From contig JAJQBV010000123.1 of the NCBI GenBank assembly GCA_021203115.1, positions 1-8,688 on the forward strand: a stretch of 8,688 bases of DNA, read 5' to 3'. Both the position numbers and the translations under genes were made by a program. The DNA comes from Clostridiales bacterium (GTDB lineage: Bacteria; Bacillota; Clostridia; Lachnospirales; Lachnospiraceae). The notes below the pieces were generated by a model. The model did not search any database. It worked only from the letters and a program-made list of their open reading frames with translations, and was not told the DNA's origin. This document shows, piece by piece, positions 1 through 6,349 of this stretch (position 1 is its first letter; every line of letters starts with the position of its first letter).

Positions 1-956
1 ATATCGAACCGTACCGCACTGCCTTTGACAGTGCGCTGGAGACATTCCGGAGTATGGGCTTTCAGGTGGAGCTTGGGCCGAACTGCTATGAAGGCAGCGG
101 GATCGGCATCAGCAACACACCGCAAAAATGCGCGGCGGAGCTGCAGAAATTCTACAGCAAGCGGAGCAACGATGTCCTAATCTCCTGCGGCGGCGGCGAG
201 CTGATGTGCGAGGATCTGAATTATCTGGATTTTGATAAAATCGCGAAAGCAAAGCCGAAGTGGTATATGGGATATTCGGATAACACGAATATGACATTTT
301 TGCTGACGACACTCTGTGATACAGCGTCCGTTTACGGTCCCTGTGCTTCTACCTTCGGGATGGAGCCGTGGCATGCGTCGCTTGAGGATGCGCTTTCTCT
401 GCTGACCGGCGAGAATCTGACGGTTCACGGATATGAGCTCTATGAAGCGGAGAGCGGGAAGAATGAGGAAAATCCGCTGGCGCCCTACAATGTGACGGAA
501 CCGCGGATAATGGTGAAGGTGCCGGATGAGGATGTCCGCATGGAAGGGCGCCTGATCGGCGGTTGTCTGGATGTGCTGACCCTGTATACGGGGACAAAGT
601 ATGACCGGGTGAAGGAGTTCGCGGAGAAATATAAGGAAGACGGGATCCTCTGGTTTCTGGAGGCCTGCGATCTGAATACAATGGGAATCCGGCGCGCACT
701 CTGGCAGCTGGAGCAGGCAGGATGGTTCCGGCATGTAAAGGGATTCCTGATCGGCCGGCCGCTCTGCCACGGGGAAGCGTTTCTCGGCATGAGTCAGTAT
801 GATGCCGTGATGGGCATTTTAGAAAAGTATCATGTACCGGTTCTGATGGACCTGGATATCGGTCATATCCCGCCGGCGATGCCGCTGATCTGCGGGAGCT
901 ATGCGAAGGTGGAAACGCTGGGAAATGAGATTACGGTTGAGATGAGCTTGAAATGA
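1..956 (+). CDS. LD-carboxypeptidase / MccF-like S66 serine peptidase, 5' end cut by window edge
   Basis: The reading frame is open from base 3 (IEPYRTAFDSALETF...) through the first internal ATG at 54, so the true start lies left of the window. About 317 residues are visible; S66 proteins usually have 300-350, so some tens of residues are missing. Numbering from the ATG at 54, the family's Ser-Glu-His triad is recognisable: Ser75 in GYSDNT (nucleophile elbow), Glu203 in WFLEACDL and His271 in DIGHIPP. S66 enzymes cleave L,D-tetrapeptides in murein recycling (LdcA) or detoxify acylated peptides such as microcin C (MccF). The large domain around LIGGCLDVL also fits. One oddity is the segment before the nucleophile, which reads CGGGELMCEDLNYLDFD where relatives usually have a GG-x-N-S/T loop. 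Family assignment is firm. Substrate (muropeptide or other acyl-peptide) cannot be decided. The stop TGA directly abuts the stop of the convergent trmB. Confidence 0.9.
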   Translation, partial: IEPYRTAFDSALETFRSMGFQVELGPNCYEGSGIGISNTPQKCAAELQKFYSKRSNDVLISCGGGELMCEDLNYLDFDKIAKAKPKWYMGYSDNTNMTFLLTTLCDTASVYGPCASTFGMEPWHASLEDALSLLTGENLTVHGYELYEAESGKNEENPLAPYNVTEPRIMVKVPDEDVRMEGRLIGGCLDVLTLYTGTKYDRVKEFAEKYKEDGILWFLEACDLNTMGIRRALWQLEQAGWFRHVKGFLIGRPLCHGEAFLGMSQYDAVMGILEKYHVPVLMDLDIGHIPPAMPLICGSYAKVETLGNEITVEMSLK

Positions 957-1610
957 TTACGATTCACATCTGGCGATGATCATTTTGCAGATCGGATTTC
1001 CCTGCGAGGAGAACCGTTCCTCGTACTCGGTCATGACATTGCCCGCATTCAGAGCGTCGTCGTGATGGAGATCCCATGTGGAGGCCAGAAGCTTCCACCC
1101 GGCCGGTTCGATCTGGTCGAGGGAGAACGCAAAGAGATCCCGGTTGTCGGTTTTGAACTCAATCCGGCCGGACGGCACAAGGATTTGGTCATAGCGCTTC
1201 AGAAATTCTGCGGAAGTCAGCCGACGCTTTGCATGGCGGTCCTTCGGCCATGGGTCGGAGAAGTTCAGGTAGATGCGATCCACTTCGCCGGGTGCGAACA
1301 TGGCACAGATGTCGGTCGCATCCATGCGGATAAAGCGGATGTTAGGCAGCGGTTCGGTCTGTGCGTCGATTTTTTCCAGAGCACGGACGAGGACACTGCT
1401 GTATTTTTCGATGCCGACATAATTAATTTCTGGATGCAGTTCGGCGAGGGCGGTGAGAAACCGCCCTTTTCCCATGCCGATTTCGATGTGGACTGGGTGA
1501 TCATTCCCGAATATATCCTGCCAGTTCCCGGCCTGCGGGGACTCCTCGGTAAAGCATAGGTTATGAGCGGCAATGGTTTCTCTGGCGCCGGGGATATTTC
1601 GTAAACGCAT
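957..1610 (-). CDS. trmB: tRNA (guanine-N7-)-methyltransferase TrmB
   Basis: This 217-residue protein is predicted to methylate N7 of G46 in the tRNA variable loop, using S-adenosylmethionine in the cytoplasm. Visible motifs, in order: the SAM-binding loop EIGMGKGRF (residues about 43-51), the acidic end of the next strand in YVGIEK (Glu68), the MDATDI motif (96-101), the family hallmark NFSDPWPK with following basic RHAKRR (116-129), TDNRDLF (154-160), and TEYEERF near the C terminus. The frame extends upstream to an ATG at 1703. I chose the ATG at 1610 because AGGAGG lies 5 nt before it, because MRLRNIPGARE is the typical Firmicute TrmB N terminus, and because the resulting length is normal. 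The extra 31 codons lack TrmB character. The gene is monocistronic as far as can be seen. Its TAA stop touches the TGA of the convergent carboxypeptidase gene. Confidence 0.95.
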   Translation of the reverse strand: MRLRNIPGARETIAAHNLCFTEESPQAGNWQDIFGNDHPVHIEIGMGKGRFLTALAELHPEINYVGIEKYSSVLVRALEKIDAQTEPLPNIRFIRMDATDICAMFAPGEVDRIYLNFSDPWPKDRHAKRRLTSAEFLKRYDQILVPSGRIEFKTDNRDLFAFSLDQIEPAGWKLLASTWDLHHDDALNAGNVMTEYEERFSSQGNPICKMIIARCES

Positions 1611-1615
1611 GGGTA

Positions 1616-1621
1616 CCTCCT
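1616..1621 (-). promoter_or_regulatory. Ribosome binding site that fixes the trmB start
   Basis: AGGAGG on the minus strand, 5 nt before the ATG at 1610. It decides between this start and the in-frame ATG at 1703, which would add 31 residues unlike TrmB. Confidence 0.8.
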
Positions 1622-1668
1622 GATTTGTTCCGAAATAGTTCCTGATATTCGGGTTCTTTATGCCCAGA

Positions 1669-1674
1669 ATAATA
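1669..1674 (-). promoter_or_regulatory. Possible -10 element for trmB
   Basis: TATTAT on the minus strand matches TATAAT at five of six positions and lies about 59 nt before the trmB start. No good -35 is found at 16-18 nt; TTGAGC occurs but with a 23-nt spacer. The call is weak and promoter position is uncertain. Confidence 0.3.
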
Positions 1675-1710
1675 CAGGACAATCGTTTTATCCAGTTGCT
1701 CAAAGTTATA

Positions 1711-1765
1711 GCCCCATCTATTTCGCAAAATCAATAATTTCTCAATATTGGGAAATAGATGGGGC
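1711..1765. repeat. Perfect 14-bp inverted repeat with 27-nt loop, possible terminator of the ABC operon
   Basis: GCCCCATCTATTTC at 1711-1724 is exactly reverse-complemented at 1752-1765. The loop contains a further short pairing (CAATA/TATTG). It sits 28 nt past the stop of the ABC subunit B gene and about 100 nt upstream of trmB, so on the minus strand it could end exporter transcripts. However, neither side carries a real T-run (the minus strand continues CTATAAC; the plus strand continues GTTTC), so it is not a classical intrinsic terminator. Alternatives are an RNA-stabilising 3' hairpin, or the terminal repeats of a tiny non-coding mobile element. Confidence 0.6.
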
Positions 1766-1793
1766 GTTTCATGCCGTTTTCACTTAGAAAACT

Positions 1794-3692
1794 CTACTCC
1801 AGTTCAAACGCACCGGTATACAACTGATAGTACGTTCCCTTCTCCGCGATCAGCTTGTCGTGGTTGCCGCGCTCGATGATGCGGCCCTGATCCAACACCA
1901 TGATCACATCGGAGTTCATGATTGTGGACAACCTGTGTGCAATCACAAACACGGTACGTCCCTTCATCAGCGCATCCATACCTCTCTGCACGATGGCCTC
2001 GGTACGCGTATCGATGGAGGAGGTCGCCTCATCCAGAATCATAACCGGCGGATCCGCCACCGCCGCGCGGGCGATGGAAATCAGCTGCCGCTGACCCTGG
2101 GAAAGGCCGCTGCCGTCCCCTTCCAGCACTGTGTCATAACCGTGAGGCAGCATCCGGATAAAACTGTCCGCGTTCGCCAGCTTCGCAGCCGCGATACAGT
2201 CCTCATCCGTCGCCTCCAGCTTGCCGTAACGGATATTGTCCATAACCGTTCCGGTAAAGAGGTTGACATCCTGCAGCACCACACCGAGCGATCGGCGCAG
2301 GGACGGTTTCTCAATATCCGCGATGTCGATGCTGTCGTAGGTGATCGATCCGTTCTGAATATCATAGAACCGGTTGATCAGGTTCGTGATCGTCGTCTTG
2401 CCCGCACCGGTAGCACCCACCAAAGCAACCTTCTGCCCGGGCTCCGCGTACAGCGTGATATCGTGAAGCACGGTCTTCTCCGGATTATAGCCGAAGTCCA
2501 CATGCTCGAACTCCACATGACCCTTCATCTCGACCAGCTTAAAGCTGCCGTCCTCCTGCGGAACCTTCCACGCCCAGTGCTTCGTGCGCTCCGGGCATTC
2601 CACCATGTTGCCGTCCTCATCAAAGCGAACGCGAACCATCGTTACTGTGCCGCCATCCTGCTCAACCTCCTCATCCAGGAGTTCGAAGATACGCTCCGCG
2701 CCGGCCAGCGCCATAACGATGAAGTTGATCTGGTTCGAAATCTGGCCGATCGGGTTGACAAAGCTTCGGGACAACTGCAGGAAGGTTACGATTGAACCGA
2801 GCGTCAGTACGCTGATCCCGGTCAGGCTGATATTCGTCACGCCCTTGATCCCCAGCGCACCGCCGACAATAGCGATGACCACATACAGGATGAAGCCGAC
2901 ATTGTTCAGGATCGGCATCAGGATGTTGGCGTAGGTATTCGCCTTCGTCGCGCTGTCACAGAGCTCATCGTTTACTTTGTCAAAGCTTTCTTTTGCCTTT
3001 TCCTCATGATTGAAGACCTTGACCACCTTCTGGCCGTTGATCATCTCCTCAATAAAACCGTTCTCCGCGCCGAGCGCAGTCTGTTGCTTAACAAAATATC
3101 TCGCGCTGCCTCCGGCCACATGTTTGATAATCATAAAAATGATGAAGACAAACGCCACCACAACCAGCGTCAGCCATATACTGACCGTCAGCATGGAGAC
3201 AAACACAACCACTACTGTAATGCAGGAGTTCAGCGTCTGCGGGATACTCTGTGTGAGCATCTGCCGCAGGGTGTCCGTATCATTGGTGTAATGGCTCATC
3301 ACATCGCCGTGGGTGTGTGTGTCAAAATAACGGATCGGCAGCTTCTGCATGTGCTCGAACATCTCGTCACGAACTTTTTTCAGAATTCCCTGTGCAATCG
3401 TCACCATCAGACGGTTATAGACAAATGCCGCTACCACGCCGCAGGCAAAGATCCCTATCATCCGCATCAGATAGTTCAGCAATCCGGAAAAATCCGGGTT
3501 ATCCGTCGCAAGAAGCGGCATAATATAAACATCGATCAGATCCTGGATAAACAGGCTGGCCATCGCGGTCGTTATCGCTGCCAGCACAATGCAGATCACA
3601 ACGATCGCAAACCGTACCTTGTATTCTCCCAGGTAACCGAGCAGACGGACTGTCGTCCCCCTTGTATCCTTTGCACCTTTTTTCTTATTCAT
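1794..3692 (-). CDS. Heterodimeric ABC exporter subunit B (catalytically intact NBD; TM288/LmrD/BmrD-like)
   Basis: This 632-residue half-transporter has six membrane spans in about residues 27-308, followed by a nucleotide-binding domain (NBD). The motifs are Walker A GATGAGKT (Lys432), the Q-loop VVLQD (Gln474), signature LSQGQ (530-534, canonical LSGGQ altered), Walker B VMILDE with the catalytic Glu555, and H-loop IAHRLS with His586. It therefore supplies the ATP-hydrolysing Walker motifs of the pair and the altered signature for the degenerate site. Between TMD and NBD (about 344-390) is a charged, Trp-containing extension of about 40 residues absent from minimal ABC exporters. The ATG at 3692 is preferred: AAAGGCGG lies about 8 nt upstream, and the start overlaps the stop of subunit A by 8 nt. 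A longer frame to 3743 would add 17 residues inside subunit A. Likely substrates are hydrophobic drugs or lipids/peptides; specificity cannot be read. Confidence 0.93.
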   Translation of the reverse strand: MNKKKGAKDTRGTTVRLLGYLGEYKVRFAIVVICIVLAAITTAMASLFIQDLIDVYIMPLLATDNPDFSGLLNYLMRMIGIFACGVVAAFVYNRLMVTIAQGILKKVRDEMFEHMQKLPIRYFDTHTHGDVMSHYTNDTDTLRQMLTQSIPQTLNSCITVVVVFVSMLTVSIWLTLVVVAFVFIIFMIIKHVAGGSARYFVKQQTALGAENGFIEEMINGQKVVKVFNHEEKAKESFDKVNDELCDSATKANTYANILMPILNNVGFILYVVIAIVGGALGIKGVTNISLTGISVLTLGSIVTFLQLSRSFVNPIGQISNQINFIVMALAGAERIFELLDEEVEQDGGTVTMVRVRFDEDGNMVECPERTKHWAWKVPQEDGSFKLVEMKGHVEFEHVDFGYNPEKTVLHDITLYAEPGQKVALVGATGAGKTTITNLINRFYDIQNGSITYDSIDIADIEKPSLRRSLGVVLQDVNLFTGTVMDNIRYGKLEATDEDCIAAAKLANADSFIRMLPHGYDTVLEGDGSGLSQGQRQLISIARAAVADPPVMILDEATSSIDTRTEAIVQRGMDALMKGRTVFVIAHRLSTIMNSDVIMVLDQGRIIERGNHDKLIAEKGTYYQLYTGAFELE

Positions 3693-5442
3693 CCAGACCA
3701 CCGCCTTTCTGCTGCGACTCAAAGGTCTCGCGATAAATATCACTGGTTTTTAACAATTCCTCGTGTCTGCCGACCGCAACCACCTTTCCGTCGTCCAGAA
3801 CAATGATTTTATCGGCGTCATCGATAGACGCGACACGCTGCGTAATGATAAACTTCGTCGTCTCCGGAATGGCCTCCGCAAAGGCTTTCCGAATCAGCTT
3901 GTCTGTCTTGGTATCCACCGCGCTGGTGGAGTCGTCAAGGATCAGAATCTTCGGCTTCTTTAAGAGCGCCCGTGCGATACACAACCGCTGACGCTGTCCG
4001 CCGGAGACATTCGTGCCGCCCTGCTCGATACAGGTATCATATTTGTCAGGCATCCGCTCAATAAACTCATCCGCCTGAGCCTGCTGACAGGCTGTCACAA
4101 TCTCCTCGTCCGTGGCATTCTCATTACCCCACCGAAGATTCTCTTTGATTGTACCGGAAAACAGGACGTTCTTCTGCAGTACCATGCCCACACCGTCACG
4201 CAGCGCCTCCAGATCATAATCGCGGACATCCACGCCGCCGACCGTGACTCTTCCCTCCGTCACATCGTACAGACGCGGGATCAGCTGAACCAGACTCGAC
4301 TTTGCGGAGCCGGTCGCGCCGAGCACGCCGACACGTTCTCCGGACTTAATCTCCAGATTGATATCGCTTAAGACATCCCGATCCGCATTCTTGTGATAAC
4401 GGAAATTCACATGCTCAAAGGTAATCGAGCCGTCCCTGATCTCCGTAACCGGATTTTCTTTATTCCGGATATCGCTCTCCTCCTCCAGAATCTCCACGAT
4501 ACGGTTGCCGGACGCGATGGACATGACGATCATAACCAGAATCATTGAGATCATCATCAGACCCATCAGGATCTGCATCGCATAGGTAAACATACTGGTC
4601 AGCTGACCGGTCGTCATGCCTCCGACAACGCCCGCGGTATTTCCGCTGGCAACGATCGCCTTCGCACCCATCCAGGAAATCAGAAGAATGCAGGTGTAGA
4701 TCGCCGTCATCATCGCCGGCATATTGAATGCCAGCGTCTTCTCCGCGTGGCTGAAATCATTATAGATTGCTTCGGAAATTTTCCCGAATTTTTTCTCCTC
4801 GTGATCCTCCCGGATATAGGATTTCACTACACGGATCCCGTGCAGGTTCTCCTGAACGACTTCATTCAGACGATCGTATGTCTTAAATACCCGCTTGAAA
4901 TATGGATGCACATAGACGCTGATAAAGCCCAGAACCACCGCAAGAACCGGAATCACGATCACAAAAATCAGCCCCATTCTCCGGTTGATGGTAAACACCA
5001 CCGCCAGCGCGGCGATCACCATGATCGGGCAGCGCACCGCCGTCCGGATCGTCATCATAAACGCATTCTGTACGTTCGTCACATCCGTCGTCAGTCTTGT
5101 CACAATACTGGCCGTCGAAAAACGGTCGATATTGGAGAAAGAATACTCCTGCACCTTCGCATACATATCCTTTCTCAGGTTCTTCGCCAATCCTGCCGAC
5201 GCAACGGCTGCCTCCCGGCCGGCCAGCGCGCCGAACGCCAGTGAGATAAACGCGCATACCAGCAACAGTATGCCCAGCCGGATAACCACTGACATGTTCC
5301 CCGCCTCGATGCCGTCGTCAATCAGACTCGCCATCACATAGGGGATCAGAATCTCCATCACAACCTCCACGATAACAAAGACCGGCGTCAGAATCGTTGC
5401 CCGCTTATATTCCCGCAGAGACCGCATCAGTTTTCGAATCAT
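3685..5442 (-). CDS. Heterodimeric ABC exporter subunit A (degenerate NBD; TM287/LmrC/BmrC-like)
   Basis: This 585-residue half-transporter has six spans in about residues 15-310 and a C-terminal NBD. The NBD carries several departures from consensus. Walker A is GATGSAKS (375-382), with Ala380 where the last Gly of GxxGxGK normally stands. Walker B is ILILDD, with Asp504 in place of the catalytic Glu. The switch position is Gln535 (IITQR) instead of His. The signature VSGGQ (479-483) and Q-loop Gln423 are intact. This is the pattern known for the non-hydrolysing half of TM287/288-type exporters, so the protein should work only with subunit B encoded just downstream. The ATG at 5442 lies 38 nt inside the end of marR and is preceded by GAAGGGAAAG. 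The 3' end overlaps subunit B by 8 nt, suggesting translational coupling and stoichiometric synthesis. Confidence 0.93.
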   Translation of the reverse strand: MIRKLMRSLREYKRATILTPVFVIVEVVMEILIPYVMASLIDDGIEAGNMSVVIRLGILLLVCAFISLAFGALAGREAAVASAGLAKNLRKDMYAKVQEYSFSNIDRFSTASIVTRLTTDVTNVQNAFMMTIRTAVRCPIMVIAALAVVFTINRRMGLIFVIVIPVLAVVLGFISVYVHPYFKRVFKTYDRLNEVVQENLHGIRVVKSYIREDHEEKKFGKISEAIYNDFSHAEKTLAFNMPAMMTAIYTCILLISWMGAKAIVASGNTAGVVGGMTTGQLTSMFTYAMQILMGLMMISMILVMIVMSIASGNRIVEILEEESDIRNKENPVTEIRDGSITFEHVNFRYHKNADRDVLSDINLEIKSGERVGVLGATGSAKSSLVQLIPRLYDVTEGRVTVGGVDVRDYDLEALRDGVGMVLQKNVLFSGTIKENLRWGNENATDEEIVTACQQAQADEFIERMPDKYDTCIEQGGTNVSGGQRQRLCIARALLKKPKILILDDSTSAVDTKTDKLIRKAFAEAIPETTKFIITQRVASIDDADKIIVLDDGKVVAVGRHEELLKTSDIYRETFESQQKGGGLDE

Positions 5443-5887
5443 TCCACTTTCCCTTCTTTTTCACTACATTTTCCTGCATCCTGTGGATATAGAAAAAAAA
5501 CACTTCAATCTCTTCCTCTGTAAAGCCCTCACGCAGCGTGTTCTCGATGTTGTTGAACTCCTGATCCATCTGACACACCAGCGCCCATGACCGATCCGTC
5601 AGTACCAGCCGCTTCAGCCGCGCATCACCCGGAACACTCTGCCGCTCGATCAGCCCTTTGCGAACCATCAGGCTCACCACCTTGGAGGCCGTTGACCGCG
5701 TGATACCGAAATGCTTTTCCAGATCCCGCTGATAGACCGGTTTGTCGTCGTTTTTCGCGATATACCCGATAATCCAGGTGTTCTTTCCGGTCACGTTCTC
5801 CACCTGCATCCGCGCCGGGGAGTTGTCAATGACCCTTCCGATCAGATTCGCAAGGTAATGCACCTCATGCCCGATAAATGTCTGCAT
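5405..5887 (-). CDS. MarR-family transcriptional regulator of the ABC exporter operon
   Basis: This 160-residue cytoplasmic protein has a winged helix-turn-helix at about residues 50-100. A helix-turn-helix (YQRDLEKHFGITRSTASKVV) leads into the wing motif DARLKR (88-93), the DxR signature typical of MarR proteins. N- and C-terminal helices form the usual dimer region. Length is normal, with a Lys-rich tail (VVKKKGK) whose coding region overlaps the start of ABC subunit A by 38 nt. It is the first gene of the exporter operon. The ATG at 5887 has GGAGG 6 nt upstream. A long dyad immediately upstream, against the promoter -10, is a natural binding site, so it probably represses its own operon until a ligand (often a small phenolic or drug in this family) releases it. 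The ligand is unknown. LmrR/PadR regulators also control such exporters, but the DxR wing and helix order favour MarR. Confidence 0.92.
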   Translation of the reverse strand: MQTFIGHEVHYLANLIGRVIDNSPARMQVENVTGKNTWIIGYIAKNDDKPVYQRDLEKHFGITRSTASKVVSLMVRKGLIERQSVPGDARLKRLVLTDRSWALVCQMDQEFNNIENTLREGFTEEEIEVFFFYIHRMQENVVKKKGKWNDSKTDAVSAGI

Positions 5888-5904
5888 GCTTCACCTCCCG
5901 ATTT

Positions 5905-5939
5905 TATGTTGGCGTTCAAACAGTTTGAACTCTAACATA
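5905..5939. promoter_or_regulatory. Putative MarR operator: 35-bp dyad centred on base 5922
   Basis: The inner half-sites GTTCAAA (5914-5920) and TTTGAAC (5924-5930) are a perfect 7-bp inverted repeat around CAG. Outer arms TATGTT (5905-5910) and AACATA (5934-5939) share exactly the same centre and are separated from the inner arms by 3 unmatched bases on each side. The dyad runs from the -10 element into the 5' leader of marR, so a bound dimer would block transcription initiation. Operator function is inferred from symmetry, position and the adjacent regulator gene. Confidence 0.75.
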
Positions 5940-5967
5940 TGGTAGCGCTTTTATATGGCAATGTCAA
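5939..5967 (-). promoter_or_regulatory. Sigma-A-type promoter of the marR-ABC operon
   Basis: On the minus strand a perfect -35 TTGACA (5962-5967) is followed by a 17-nt spacer and TACCAT (5939-5944; four of six matches to TATAAT). The predicted transcription start, near 5932, falls within the MarR dyad. The leader is about 45 nt and carries GGAGG before the marR ATG. Confidence 0.7.
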
Positions 5968-6029
5968 CGAGCGATTTCCATAAATTTTCAGACGCTGCAG
6001 GCGAAAAACTGTTCGATTCGCACGATGAG

Positions 6030-6050
6030 ATTCAGAACCATACTCTGAAT
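6030..6050. repeat. Small 7-bp inverted repeat between the 45-aa gene and the marR promoter
   Basis: ATTCAGA (6030-6036) and TCTGAAT (6044-6050) pair perfectly around a 7-nt loop. It lies just past the terminator hairpin at 6060-6094, in the minus-strand sense, and upstream of the marR promoter. It may be part of the terminator tail, a protein site, or chance. Confidence 0.35.
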
Positions 6051-6094
6051 AAATACAAAATATGCAGAAAACGATTCTTTCGTTCTCTGCATAT
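6050..6094 (-). terminator. Intrinsic terminator-like hairpin after the 45-aa protein gene
   Basis: A 15-bp stem with one mismatch joins 6060-6074 and 6080-6094 around a 5-nt loop (key arm ATATGCAGA). On the minus strand it is followed by a T-rich tail, TTTTGTATTT. It begins 34 nt past the stop of the small gene and separates it from the marR promoter. The stem is AT-rich, so strength is uncertain. Confidence 0.6.
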
Positions 6095-6128
6095 CTGTTT
6101 GCCCGTTGAATATTTCGCCTTTGTGATT

Positions 6129-6266
6129 TTAAAATATGATCTTATTCTGATTTTTCAACATCATGCCGCCGGAGATAATGACAAAGCAGCCGATAATAAT
6201 GGCGCAGACACCGCCGATCACGCTGAACGCTCCGGAATAAGTCATTTTCTGATAAACCTTTTCCAT
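6129..6266 (-). CDS. 45-residue single-span membrane protein, hypothetical
   Basis: This is a short gene easily missed by length cut-offs. Translation begins MEKVYQKMTYSG, continues with one hydrophobic span of about residues 12-36 (GGVCAIIIGCFVIISGG), and ends in a basic tail, LKNQNKIIF. Support for expression is unusually complete for so small a frame. AGGAGG lies 6 nt before the ATG, a TATACT -10 with an extended TG motif lies about 36 nt upstream, and a terminator hairpin follows the stop. The positive C-terminal end and short N-terminal segment suggest a one-pass inner-membrane peptide. Its style recalls short MEKVY/MERVY membrane proteins that I recall from Lachnospiraceae genomes, but I know no assigned function. 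It lies between the propeller gene and the marR-ABC operon, each with its own signals, so no operon link is implied. An accessory subunit of the adjacent exporter is conceivable but unsupported. Confidence 0.82.
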   Translation of the reverse strand: MEKVYQKMTYSGAFSVIGGVCAIIIGCFVIISGGMMLKNQNKIIF

Positions 6267-6272
6267 GATCTT

Positions 6273-6278
6273 CCTCCT
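6273..6278 (-). promoter_or_regulatory. Ribosome binding site of the 45-aa gene
   Basis: AGGAGG on the minus strand, 6 nt before the ATG at 6266. It is the strongest single argument that this very short frame is translated. Confidence 0.85.
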
Positions 6279-6301
6279 GTTTCGTCTCGTTCATCAGGCT
6301 C

Positions 6302-6330
6302 AGTATACCATCATTTCCAATCTCTGCCTA
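6302..6330 (-). promoter_or_regulatory. Promoter of the 45-aa membrane protein gene
   Basis: On the minus strand, -10 TATACT (6302-6307) is preceded by TGG, an extended -10, and by TAGGCA (6325-6330; four of six matches to TTGACA) with a 17-nt spacer. It fits in the 83-nt gap after the propeller gene, giving the small gene an independent transcript. Confidence 0.65.
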
Positions 6331-6349
6331 GTGCGATATCCTAAACTTT

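Noticed and set aside
1611..1621. Shared GGTACCC next to the start codons of trmB and the GIY-YIG gene
   Set aside because: The match is short and mostly the ribosome binding site itself; two cases are not enough to call a motif.
1611..1703. In-frame N-terminal extension of trmB by 31 codons
   Set aside because: AGGAGG lies directly before the ATG at 1610, and the extension does not resemble TrmB N termini.
1860..2795. Long plus-strand frame of 311 codons opposite ABC subunit B
   Set aside because: It is rich in His, Arg and Gln with no recognisable domain, as expected for the antisense of a well-supported ABC gene.
3006..3806. Plus-strand frame of 266 codons opposite the transporter membrane domain
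   Set aside because: It is an antisense shadow of ABC coding sequence, with His-rich composition and no family likeness.
5955..6344. Plus-strand frame of 129 codons across the marR-propeller gap
   Set aside because: It has no ribosome binding site, runs through the terminator hairpin, and is antisense to the better-supported 45-aa gene and its promoter.
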